NCBI GenBank assembly: GCA_016793015.1
Contig: JAEUJD010000084.1
Span: 1-40,881, forward strand
DNA from: Phycisphaerales bacterium
GTDB lineage: Bacteria; Planctomycetota; Phycisphaerae; Phycisphaerales; UBA1924
Length of the DNA: 40,881 nucleotides
Direction: 5' to 3'
The notes below the pieces were generated by a model. It saw only the letters and a list, made by a program, of their open reading frames with translations. It searched no databases and was not told the DNA's origin. Position 1 is the stretch's first letter. Every line of letters starts with the position of its first letter. Below are positions 33,512 through 40,881 of the stretch, in pieces. Position numbers and translations under genes: made by a program.

Positions 33512-33778
33512 TTGATAAAGGCCGTACGATTGTCCGTGGAGCAATTGCCCTCAAACAGTCCCTGGTATCCGTTCGTTTCGGTCGATCCGGACCGTCTGGG
33601 CGGCGAACCGGTCTTTCGCGGTTCGCGTGTTCCCGTCGCGACGCTCTTTGAATATCTGAAGGGTGGCCACGATCTCGCGACGTTTCTTGATCACTTTGAA
33701 GGGGTGACGCGGGAGCAGGCCGAAGGAGTGCTCGGACTCGCGGCGGGCAGAACAATGATTGATTTGCGGGCCGCCTGA
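33512..33778 (+). CDS. DUF433 family antitoxin-like protein
   Basis: 88 residues if TTG 33512 is used; TTG 33530 (AAAGG 8 nt upstream) and GTG 33536 are alternatives, and the family core begins later (YPFVSVDPDRLGGEPVFRGSRVPVATLFEYL). The DUF433 domain is a small winged or helix-turn-helix protein (LEYLKGG-type helix, then TREQAEGVLGLA) usually paired with a PIN-like toxin. The pair's spacing (19 nt to the next start) and order fit an antitoxin-first module. Probably represses its own promoter. Confidence 0.8.
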   Translation: MIKAVRLSVEQLPSNSPWYPFVSVDPDRLGGEPVFRGSRVPVATLFEYLKGGHDLATFLDHFEGVTREQAEGVLGLAAGRTMIDLRAA

Positions 33779-33797
33779 TTTCGATTCTGGAGGTGGC

Positions 33798-34130
33798 GTG
33801 AAGGTTCTGCTCGACCACTGTGTTCCCCGCCCGTTCGCGAAACTGATGCTCAGTCATGAAGTTCGCACCGCACGATCGATGGGCTGGGCGGATTTGTCGA
33901 ACGGCAAGCTCTTGGCGGCGGCAGCCCGAGAATTCGAAGCCCTCGTCACAACCGATCGAAGCGTTGCGAATCAGCAGAATCTTGGTCGCCTCCCGCTTCC
34001 GGTGATTGTGCTCAAAGGATCGACCAACAAGCTCGAGGACCTTGCTGTCCTCGCTCCGGAGTTGCTGAGCTTGCTCGGACAAGCTTTGCAGATTCGCGTG
34101 TATCACGTGCCCCAAACTGACCGCCAGTAA
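33798..34130 (+). CDS. DUF5615 PIN-like toxin-family protein
   Basis: 110 residues from GTG 33798, preceded by GGAGGTGGC (strong ribosome-binding site). Starts KVLLDHCVPRPFAKLM, as in DUF5615/Mut7-C-like PIN proteins with the first acidic residue at Asp6; later ALVTTDRSVANQQNL supplies the next acidic site. PIN domains are Mg2+-dependent RNases. With the DUF433 gene it makes a VapBC-like module; toxicity is inferred from family only. Confidence 0.8.
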   Translation: MKVLLDHCVPRPFAKLMLSHEVRTARSMGWADLSNGKLLAAAAREFEALVTTDRSVANQQNLGRLPLPVIVLKGSTNKLEDLAVLAPELLSLLGQALQIRVYHVPQTDRQ

Positions 34131-34260
34131 GCTCGGGCGCGTGCCACCGCCCTGCCACATCGCGCTTTTTGCCTCCTCTCGATCTGCCCGCTCCAAGCAG
34201 ATCGGCACACTGCGCGCGTTCCGCGTTCCCTGCACGCCTCGCCGCTGATAAACTCATGCC

Positions 34261-36336
34261 ATGATAAAAACGACGACGCTTGTTCTGATCGCCGGTCTCT
34301 GCATGATCGCCCAACCCTCGAAGTTCACCGCGCAGGCCGCCGCCCCCACGCTCGTCACCGCCACACCCTCCCTCACCATCGACGACGCCATCGCAAAGGC
34401 GAATAAGGCGATCGAAAAGATCGTCGCCGTTCCCTCCAAGGACCGCACGTTCAACAACACGGTCGGCGCGATCGATGACCTGCTCGCCGGGTTCGAGCAG
34501 GACACGAGCATGCTCATTTTCCTCAGCTACGTCCACCCCGAGGCATCGGTGCGCGATGCCTCGCAGGCGGCGGAGCAGAAGGCCGGCGACTTCCTCGTTG
34601 ATCTCGGCAAGCGCGAAGACCTGTACAACGCCGTGAAGGATTTCGTTGCCAAGCACCCGGAAGAAGTCTCCAAACTCACGGGCGAACAGAAGCGATTCCT
34701 CGAGTTCACACTCCGCGATTACAAGCGCTCGGGCATGGAGTTGGCGCCCAAGGCACGCGCCCGCCTGACCGAAGTGCAGAAGGAAATCACCAGGCTCGGC
34801 ATCGAGTTCGGCAAGAACATCGCCGAGGACCAAACCTTCGTCCTGCTCACCGCGGCCGAACTCAAAGGGGCGCCCGAGAGCACGCTCAAGGGCCTCCCCG
34901 TCAACAACGGCGTCTACGTCGTTGATCTCTCCGCGCCCACTTACACGGCGCTTATGGAAAACTGCCCCGACGAATCGGCCCGTCAGAAACTCTGGATGGC
35001 GCACAAACGCCGCGCGGGCAAGAAGAACATCGAGATCCTCGAAAAGGCCATCAAGCTCTTCGCGGAACAAGCGCAGATCCTGGGCTACGCCCACTGCGCC
35101 GACTTCCAGACCGAGACGCGAATGGCCAAGAACTACGCCAACGTGCAGATGTTCTACGAGACCCTCCGCCCGCTCGTCCGACAGAAGGCCGCGGCCGACA
35201 TGGCCGAGTTCACCGCGTTCAAACGCCAGCTCACAAGCGACCCCAAGGCAGAATTGATGCCGTGGGATTACTTCTTCATCAAGAACGAACTGACCAAGAG
35301 CAAGTACGCCGTGGACGGCGAAAAAGTCCGCGAGTACTTCCCGATGGACAAGGTGATTGATGGCCTCTTCGGCGTCACGCAGTCGCTCTACGGCCTCGAA
35401 TACCGCGACGTCACCAAAGCCAAAGGAGGCACGGCTTCGCGCCCACTCTGGCACGAGGATGTCCGCCTCTACGAGGTCTACGACAAAGCTCCCGGACCCA
35501 CGCAGGGCCAACTGATCGGCGAGTTTTATCTCGACCTCTACCCGCGCGACAACAAGTACTCGCACTTCGCCCAGTGGTCCCTGGTCAATCACCGCGTCGC
35601 GAGCGACGGCACGGTCACCAAGCCCCTCGCGGCACTCGTCTGCAACTTCACGAAACCTGACGGCGATAAACCCAGCCTGCTCGGCCACGAGGAAGTCGAA
35701 ACCTTCTTCCACGAGTTCGGCCACTGCCTCCACACGATCGTCAGCACCGCACAGATGAACCGCTTCAGCGGCACCAACACCGAGCTCGATTTCGTCGAGG
35801 CCCCGAGCCAGATGTTCGAGAACTGGGTCTGGGATGCCGACGTCCTCAACACCTTCGCCAAGCACTACAAAACCGGCGAGCCCTTCCCCAAGGCGCTGCT
35901 CGACGGCATGATCGCCGCGAAAAACCTGGGCAGCGGCCTCGACGCCGAAAACCAGTTCTACTACGGCCTGCTCGATCTCGGATACCAGACCACCGCCGAC
36001 GGCAAGGTCGATACCACCGCCGTCGCGATCGCGCTCTACCCCGAAGTCACCACGTACCACTTCAAGCCGAACGCCACGTTCTTCCAGGCCAGCTTCGGCC
36101 ACCTGATGGGCTACACCGCCGGCTACTACTCCTACATGTGGTCCAAGGTCTTCGCGGCAGACATGGCCCAGCGCTTCAAGGAACTCGGCATGCTCAATCC
36201 CGAGGCCGGCATGTACTACCGCAACAAGATCATCAGCCAGGGCGGCACGCGGGATGCATCGGAGTTGCTGAAGGATTACCTTGGCCGCGAGCCGAAGCTG
36301 GATTCGTTCCTCGAGCAGCTTGGGATGAGCAAGTAA
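34261..36336 (+). CDS. Secreted M3 family metallopeptidase (thimet oligopeptidase-like)
   Basis: 691 residues from ATG 34261. Signal peptide about 1-26 (LVLIAGLCMIAQPSKFTAQA). Zinc motif HEFGH at 484-488 (FFHEFGHCLH), with the third ligand expected in ELDFVEAPSQMFENWVW; the substrate-binding YYSYMWSKVFA segment is near 620. Full-length M3 fold with helical N-terminus. M3 enzymes cleave short peptides; a periplasmic location implies use of exogenous or envelope-derived peptides. No ribosome-binding site is visible; TAAACT ends 7 nt before the ATG, so a leaderless transcript is possible. Ends 19 nt before the stop of the convergent kinase. Confidence 0.93.
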   Translation: MIKTTTLVLIAGLCMIAQPSKFTAQAAAPTLVTATPSLTIDDAIAKANKAIEKIVAVPSKDRTFNNTVGAIDDLLAGFEQDTSMLIFLSYVHPEASVRDASQAAEQKAGDFLVDLGKREDLYNAVKDFVAKHPEEVSKLTGEQKRFLEFTLRDYKRSGMELAPKARARLTEVQKEITRLGIEFGKNIAEDQTFVLLTAAELKGAPESTLKGLPVNNGVYVVDLSAPTYTALMENCPDESARQKLWMAHKRRAGKKNIEILEKAIKLFAEQAQILGYAHCADFQTETRMAKNYANVQMFYETLRPLVRQKAAADMAEFTAFKRQLTSDPKAELMPWDYFFIKNELTKSKYAVDGEKVREYFPMDKVIDGLFGVTQSLYGLEYRDVTKAKGGTASRPLWHEDVRLYEVYDKAPGPTQGQLIGEFYLDLYPRDNKYSHFAQWSLVNHRVASDGTVTKPLAALVCNFTKPDGDKPSLLGHEEVETFFHEFGHCLHTIVSTAQMNRFSGTNTELDFVEAPSQMFENWVWDADVLNTFAKHYKTGEPFPKALLDGMIAAKNLGSGLDAENQFYYGLLDLGYQTTADGKVDTTAVAIALYPEVTTYHFKPNATFFQASFGHLMGYTAGYYSYMWSKVFAADMAQRFKELGMLNPEAGMYYRNKIISQGGTRDASELLKDYLGREPKLDSFLEQLGMSK

Positions 36337-36354
36337 CCCCACCACGACGATTTC

Positions 36355-39162
36355 TCACGTCACCTTTGCATACGGGCGATGAACCTCCGCGCGCGACGCG
36401 GTGAACAGCCCCCAGATTCCCATCCCCGCGATGATCGCGATCGCGAACGCACCGTTATTAAAGTACCACGCGTCGGTGTTGGTCGAAATCGGGAACGAAA
36501 CACAGAGCTTGAACACGAACGCGCCGACCACGAGCGCGAGCAGGCCGTAGCGCAGCAAAACCGTCATCACGATCGCGGTCATGAGCGCCGCGAAAACCCA
36601 GGCGAGCGCGTTGTTCGACGCAGAAAGCCCGAAGACGGCCATCTGCAGCGCGGCGTAGCTCGCGAGCGCAAATCGGCGGTTGCGAAACAGCAGCGAGAGC
36701 AGGACGATCCCCAGCAGCAAGCCCATCCCGTACAGGCAGGCGTCCACGGCGTGGATGCTGGTCGCACCGATGATCTCGCGCACTCCGAGCAGCGCGGAGA
36801 TCGCCGTGGCTTCATCGATCATCGGTCGAAGCGTCGGCGATCCGATCCACGGCCCGCACAAGTGCTGGAAGCTGTGCGTCACCACCACAAGGCATCCCGC
36901 AACAACGCCGATGACCGCGCTCCGTCCGACCTCAGGATCGTTGAACCTGCCGAGCAACAGCCTCGACCACGCGATCAGTGTCTCCGGCCAGAACCGGCGC
37001 GCGTACGGCTCGAGCGCGAAATACGCGATCCAGACACAGACCGCGAGGAACAGCCCGCCTTCGATCGCACTGAAAATCACGCCGATCGCCCCACGCTTCA
37101 GGTTGAACGTTGATGCCGACGAACTCGACAGCACATCCGCGCGGCAGAGCACCGACAGCACCAGCAGCAAACCCATGAAAACCGCTATGCGCGTCGCGCC
37201 CCTGGCATCCCCCCGGCGATACCGGAAGTTCACCCACGCGAGCACCGCAGCGATGAGCAGGGAGCCTACCCGCAGCGTCGCTTCCAACATGATCGCCAAC
37301 TGCACCCGTCCCGGCGTATTGGCCACGAGGTCCTTGAACGTGGTCGCAAACTGAGGCTCCAGCGTGCGGAAACTCACCAGCTTTCCCTCGAACCACGCGA
37401 GCTCGACGCGCACTTTCGTTTCGGGGCTTTCCGGGTAGACACCTTCCCACGCGAGCATGAGATCGCCAAAGACCTGCGGCACGCGCGCGGGGGTCACGGG
37501 CACAAACTTGTCGAAGTCCAGCCCGGCCGCGATGAACGCGGGACGCGGATCGGGCTTTGCCGTCGGCTTCGACGCGGCGCCGGTCGCGAGTTTGTCGATC
37601 GCAGCGAGATCATCGCCCGCGCCGTCGGGCACGGCACGCAGTTCGCGCAATTGCCCGAGCAAATCCAGCCTCATGCTGATCGAGCCGCCAATCGGGCGAG
37701 GATCATCCCACGTCACGACGCCATCGGACATTTCGGGCCGGATCGGCACCGGGAACTGGCGATACCAGAAGTCCATCGCGCCCGGACGCGGCAGGCGCAG
37801 GCGATCCCACATGCCGATACTGCTTTCCTTCTGCTCGATGAGATCCAGATACTCATCGAACACATCAAACCGGTAGACCGAGTTCTCGAGCGTCGGCGTG
37901 TATCCAAGCGTCTTCAGGATCTCCCGTGCGCGATCCGCCAGCACCGCCGGAGGCTTTTCCAAAGGCAGCTGAGCGAGCAACTGGATCCGGGGCATCAGCC
38001 ACACAACCAGCCCCAGCAGCACAACGAGCGCAAGCCCGGCAAGCCCGAGCGTGCGAGCCCGCATCGACTTCAAGTTCGTTGCACCCGCGATCGTCGCGAC
38101 CGACGGGGTCACGCCCGCCGCAAGCGCCGCACGAAGCGGATCGCCCCCGGGCAGCATTGAAAGCACTTCGAGGGCCGAACTCGGCCTCATCGACGGCTCG
38201 CGTTCAAGACACCGCATGATCGCCCGTTCCACCTGCGGATCGACATCGCGCACCATCGCGGATGGGGGCAGAATCGCCTGCTCCTGCTTCTCCGCAAGAT
38301 CCTTCAGGCTTGCCGCGGCAAACACGGGCTTGCCCGTGATCAACTCGTGCAGCACCAGACCCAGCGAATACAGATCCGATTGCTCCGTCGCCTGCCCCAG
38401 CCGCAGCGATTCGGGCGCCATGTACAGCGGAGTCCCGGCCGCCTTTCCGCTGTTCGCAACGTCCGAGGCCATCCCCGCAAGACCAAAGTCCGTGATCTTT
38501 GCGACACCTTTGGCGTCGATCATCACATTCGCGGGCTTGAGATCGCGATGGATGATTCCCTTTGCGTGTGCCGCGGCAAGCCCCGAGCAGAGCTGCCTCG
38601 CGATATCCACCGATTTGTCCGCCGGCATTCGCCCGATCCGACGCAGCAGCCCGGCAAGATCTTCACCGCTGACGAATTCCATGGAAAGCACCGGAGCGCG
38701 GACACGCGATCCGGGCGCGTCCCCGGGAACGTCGATCTCCGCGAGGTCGTGCACGCGGCAGACATTCGGATGCGTCACCTCACGCGAAAGTCGCACCTCC
38801 GCCGACAATTTGCGCGTCCGCTCGGCGACCCCCGCTTCGCTGATCCCCGAGGTCGAAAAGAACTTCAGCGCGACTTCCTGCTCCAGCCTCAGATCCTGAG
38901 CGCGGTAAACCTCGCCCATGCCACCCTTGCCCAGGAGCGCCAGAATCCGGTAGCGATCTCCCAGCACCTCGCCGATTGCAAACCGATCGCCACTCTTGGA
39001 GGGGTTGGAATCCTTGGTTGCAGGCGTCGGCACGCCCCGGGGCGGCGCGGGCAGCGTGTCCAGCGTTTCCGCATCCCCCAGTTCCTGGCGGGCCGCTCCG
39101 CAAAAAGCGCAGAACCGCGCCGAGGGAATCAAAGGCTGCCGACATTGATGGCAAACGGTCAT
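36355..39162 (-). CDS. Zinc-ribbon Ser/Thr protein kinase with multi-pass membrane C-terminus (paralogue B)
   Basis: 935 residues from ATG 39162. Zinc ribbon (Cys4, 7, 18, 21), a short linker, and a kinase domain about 70-345: GKGGMGEV, Lys100 in VALKF, HRDLKPAN (205-212, D207), DFG (225-227), GTPLYMAPE. A membrane helix about 375-395 is followed by an extracytoplasmic domain (about 400-610) and a multi-helix membrane block. It parallels the kinase at 24995 through its whole length, including the motif LEPYxRRxWPxxLIxWSRLL in the C-terminal block. Divergent from flgI across 105 bp, so the two could be co-regulated. Targets unknown. Confidence 0.92.
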   Translation of the reverse strand: MTVCHQCRQPLIPSARFCAFCGAARQELGDAETLDTLPAPPRGVPTPATKDSNPSKSGDRFAIGEVLGDRYRILALLGKGGMGEVYRAQDLRLEQEVALKFFSTSGISEAGVAERTRKLSAEVRLSREVTHPNVCRVHDLAEIDVPGDAPGSRVRAPVLSMEFVSGEDLAGLLRRIGRMPADKSVDIARQLCSGLAAAHAKGIIHRDLKPANVMIDAKGVAKITDFGLAGMASDVANSGKAAGTPLYMAPESLRLGQATEQSDLYSLGLVLHELITGKPVFAAASLKDLAEKQEQAILPPSAMVRDVDPQVERAIMRCLEREPSMRPSSALEVLSMLPGGDPLRAALAAGVTPSVATIAGATNLKSMRARTLGLAGLALVVLLGLVVWLMPRIQLLAQLPLEKPPAVLADRAREILKTLGYTPTLENSVYRFDVFDEYLDLIEQKESSIGMWDRLRLPRPGAMDFWYRQFPVPIRPEMSDGVVTWDDPRPIGGSISMRLDLLGQLRELRAVPDGAGDDLAAIDKLATGAASKPTAKPDPRPAFIAAGLDFDKFVPVTPARVPQVFGDLMLAWEGVYPESPETKVRVELAWFEGKLVSFRTLEPQFATTFKDLVANTPGRVQLAIMLEATLRVGSLLIAAVLAWVNFRYRRGDARGATRIAVFMGLLLVLSVLCRADVLSSSSASTFNLKRGAIGVIFSAIEGGLFLAVCVWIAYFALEPYARRFWPETLIAWSRLLLGRFNDPEVGRSAVIGVVAGCLVVVTHSFQHLCGPWIGSPTLRPMIDEATAISALLGVREIIGATSIHAVDACLYGMGLLLGIVLLSLLFRNRRFALASYAALQMAVFGLSASNNALAWVFAALMTAIVMTVLLRYGLLALVVGAFVFKLCVSFPISTNTDAWYFNNGAFAIAIIAGMGIWGLFTASRAEVHRPYAKVT

Positions 39163-39240
39163 ACGAGTTCCCGATCCGCAGGTCCAGGCGGCTCACTCTA
39201 CACGCTTCTGCCGCCTCGAACACGGCCTCGGCGTCGGCCC

Positions 39241-39254
39241 GGCACGCCTCTTGC
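39241..39254 (+). promoter_or_regulatory. Sigma-54 (-24/-12) promoter of flgI
   Basis: GGCACGCCTCTTGC: GG (39241-39242) and GC (39253-39254) separated by exactly 10 nt, with CACG and TT as in the consensus; the base before GG is C rather than T. Predicted transcription start near 39266, 2 nt before the flgI ATG. Confidence 0.65.
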
Positions 39255-39267
39255 GTCTGCACGGTCG

Positions 39268-40377
39268 ATGTTCCGCATTCTCGCCATCGTTCTGGCGTTC
39301 CTTCTCGCCCCACTGGCCCCCCACGCCTTCGCGAGCAAGGTCTCCGACCTGACCCGCATCCGGGGGCAGGGCGAGTTCAAGCTGCGCGGGCTGGGCCTCG
39401 TCGTCGGTCTCAACGGAACCGGCGACAGCGGCAAGGACATGGTGCTGGCCCGGCCGCTCTCGAAACTGCTGGAAAACGAGGGCAATTCGCCCGGACAGAT
39501 CTCGGAATTGATGGGGGCCAAGGCCGTTGCCATTGTCTGGATCGATGTCACAATCCCCGAAGTCGGCGGGCGGGCGGATGACCGCTTTGATTGCTATGTC
39601 TCTGCCGCGTACGGCGCGAGCAGCCTTCGGGGCGGGCGGCTGGTGATCGCGCCCCTGAAAGGCCCGCTGCCGGGAAGCCCCGTGTATGCCATGGCCAGCG
39701 GCTCGGTCGAACTGCCCGATCCTTCCCTCTCCTCAAGCGGCAAGGTCCGCGCGGGAGCGCAACTCATACACGATGTCGCCGGGCCCGTCGTCGGCGATAC
39801 CTTCGACCTCTACATCTCGCCCTACTTCAGCGGTTGGGCCTCGGCACAGAAGATCGCGACGTGCATCAACAGCGATGCCGGCCCCGGCCCGCTGGTCGCG
39901 GGACTCGATTCGAGCGTGCGGGTAAGCGCAAACGTCGCCACCGTGCTCGATGACCGCACGATCCGCGTCGTCATCCCCGAGGCCGAACGCCCGGACAAGG
40001 CCGGGTTCGTCGCGGCCGTCCTTTCGGCCAGCGTCCGCGTCGCGGAGCTGGATCTCCCGGCACAGGTGATCGTGAACCAGCGCAGCGGGGTCATCGTCAT
40101 CACCGGCGACGTCGAAATCAGCCCCGGACTTGTTACCCACCGTGACCTGGTCATCAACACGACCGTCCCCACGCCCGTGGGCACCCCGCAGAACCCGCTG
40201 ACCACCACCAGGCACTTCGCCGAGGTCAGCACCCGGGCGCGGGCCAGTGACAACGCCCGCCTCGCCGACCTGATGGCCGCGATGAAGCAGCTCGACGTCT
40301 CGGTGACCGATCAGATCGAGATCCTCCAGATGCTGCACAAGACCGGCCGCCTGCACGCCAAAATGATCGTGGATTGA
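39268..40377 (+). CDS. flgI: Flagellar P-ring protein FlgI
   Basis: 369 residues from ATG 39268; the longer open frame upstream is antisense to the kinase. Signal peptide about 1-23 (ILAIVLAFLLAPLAPHAFA), then the FlgI signature VSDLTRIRGQGEFKLRGLGLVVGLNGTGD. Length is standard (E. coli 365). FlgI forms the periplasmic P ring around the distal rod, assembled with FlgA encoded in the other flagellar unit. No Shine-Dalgarno sequence is visible, consistent with a near-leaderless mRNA. Confidence 0.97.
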   Translation: MFRILAIVLAFLLAPLAPHAFASKVSDLTRIRGQGEFKLRGLGLVVGLNGTGDSGKDMVLARPLSKLLENEGNSPGQISELMGAKAVAIVWIDVTIPEVGGRADDRFDCYVSAAYGASSLRGGRLVIAPLKGPLPGSPVYAMASGSVELPDPSLSSSGKVRAGAQLIHDVAGPVVGDTFDLYISPYFSGWASAQKIATCINSDAGPGPLVAGLDSSVRVSANVATVLDDRTIRVVIPEAERPDKAGFVAAVLSASVRVAELDLPAQVIVNQRSGVIVITGDVEISPGLVTHRDLVINTTVPTPVGTPQNPLTTTRHFAEVSTRARASDNARLADLMAAMKQLDVSVTDQIEILQMLHKTGRLHAKMIVD

Positions 40378-40387
40378 GCCTAAACCC

Positions 40388-40804
40388 ATGCCGACAATGG
40401 ACATAAGCGGAATGCAGTTCCGGTCGGGCTTGAACCCGCTGGACGCCAGCACCCGGGTGCCAAACGCGCAAAATCAGCTTGATTTTGCGGAGGTGTTGGG
40501 AAAGAAGACCGGCCGCCAGCTCGGACGCGTGGATGAAGCCAAGATCCGCGAAGCGGCGGAGAGCTTCGTCGCGGTGGCGTTCGTCCAGCCCGTGCTCAAG
40601 CAGATGCGGTCCACCAATCACGCCGCGCCACCCTTCGCGCCCAACAAGGCCGAGCAGCAGTTCCAATCGCTGATGGACGCCCAGATCTCGCGGCACATCG
40701 TTCACAAGGCAAACTGGCCGGTAGTGGATCGCGTGGCACAGCAAATGCTGAAGAAGGCCGGACTCGCCCCTTCCACTCCCGCCGCTCCCGCGACTCTGGA
40801 GTGA
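40388..40804 (+). CDS. flgJ: Rod-binding protein FlgJ (N-terminal domain only)
   Basis: 138 residues from ATG 40388, 10 nt after flgI. The rod-binding domain (PF10135 type) spans about 45-125: AAESFVAVAFVQPVLKQMR, NKAEQQFQSLMDAQISRHI. The muramidase domain of enterobacterial FlgJ is absent, as in many phyla, so another enzyme must open the cell wall for the rod. Position directly after flgI supports the call. Confidence 0.88.
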   Translation: MPTMDISGMQFRSGLNPLDASTRVPNAQNQLDFAEVLGKKTGRQLGRVDEAKIREAAESFVAVAFVQPVLKQMRSTNHAAPPFAPNKAEQQFQSLMDAQISRHIVHKANWPVVDRVAQQMLKKAGLAPSTPAAPATLE

Positions 40805-40834
40805 TGGCCGGCGAGCTCCACTGAAGAGCGACCG

Positions 40835-40881
40835 ATGCCGACCACCACCCCCACCACCCCCACCACCTTGCCAGCCCACAC
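40835..40881 (+). CDS. Start of a further ORF with Pro/Thr repeat N-terminus, 3' partial
   Basis: ATG 40835 opens MPTTTPTTPTTLPAH and runs off the window, 30 nt after flgJ. By the usual gene order it could be a FlgN-type export chaperone, but the visible part shows no domain. Confidence 0.4.
   Translation, partial: MPTTTPTTPTTLPAH

Noticed and set aside
33536..33540. GTG as the certain start of the DUF433 gene
   Set aside because: Two TTG codons upstream are equally defensible, so the outer boundary was kept and the alternatives listed.
34226..34254. Possible -35/-10 pair for the M3 peptidase gene
   Set aside because: TAAACT matches only part of the -10 consensus and the -35 (TTCCCT) is poor; mentioned only in the gene entry.
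34012..36345. 777-codon open frame antisense to the M3 peptidase
   Set aside because: It is the mirror of a gene with a HEFGH motif and signal peptide; its product is a Val/Glu/Leu-rich shadow with no domain.

Overview
The window is a high-GC (roughly 65%) bacterial chromosome segment, best explained as Planctomycetota, probably class Phycisphaerae. The lineage call is an inference from several signs: a PF07638-type ECF sigma factor beside a very large Hanks-type kinase with WD40-like repeats, two zinc-ribbon Ser/Thr kinases with multi-pass membrane tails, a Rho factor with a ~275-residue disordered N-terminus, membrane zinc-ribbon proteins with a CRRCGY motif, frequent TTG/GTG starts, and abundant GC-rich hairpin repeats between genes. 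No rRNA, tRNA, CRISPR array, transposase or prophage gene was found.

Layout. 1-7.3 kb: the end of a DUF1338/HglS-like dioxygenase, a PAS-GAF-receiver signalling protein on the minus strand, and a translationally coupled three-gene ABC-2/GldA-GldF-GldG-like transporter operon on the plus strand. 7.1-24.1 kb is one long minus-strand run. In transcription order it holds the WD40 kinase, the ECF sigma factor, a DUF2325 protein, hypoxanthine phosphoribosyltransferase, a bacterial-PH/dephospho-CoA kinase fusion, rho, a small membrane protein, a secreted TPR protein, a flippase-like membrane protein, a YhbH/YeaH (DUF444) protein and a membrane zinc-ribbon protein. 24.1-24.7 kb is repeat-rich non-coding DNA. 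24.7-28.0 kb holds a divergent FmdB-like zinc ribbon and a zinc-ribbon kinase.

28.1-40.9 kb carries two flagellar basal-body units: flgF-flgG-flgA-flgH on the minus strand, and flgI-flgJ plus a following partial ORF on the plus strand. Between them lie a lipoprotein, inorganic pyrophosphatase, a DUF433/DUF5615 toxin-antitoxin-like pair, a secreted M3 peptidase and a second zinc-ribbon kinase. Both flagellar units are preceded by a sequence matching a sigma-54 -24/-12 promoter, so distal rod and P/L-ring assembly (FlgF/FlgG rod, FlgI P ring with FlgA chaperone, FlgH L ring, FlgJ rod cap) is probably one RpoN regulon.

The most unusual items are: the membrane-anchored PH-CoaE fusion; the pair of paralogous zinc-ribbon kinases sharing an uncharacterised C-terminal membrane domain; the ECF sigma gene bracketed by near-identical 35-nt inverted repeats, one inside its own coding sequence; the array of eight GC hairpins between sigma factor and kinase; the His/Gly-repeat disordered region of Rho with its long structured leader; and a flgI promoter that implies a nearly leaderless mRNA.
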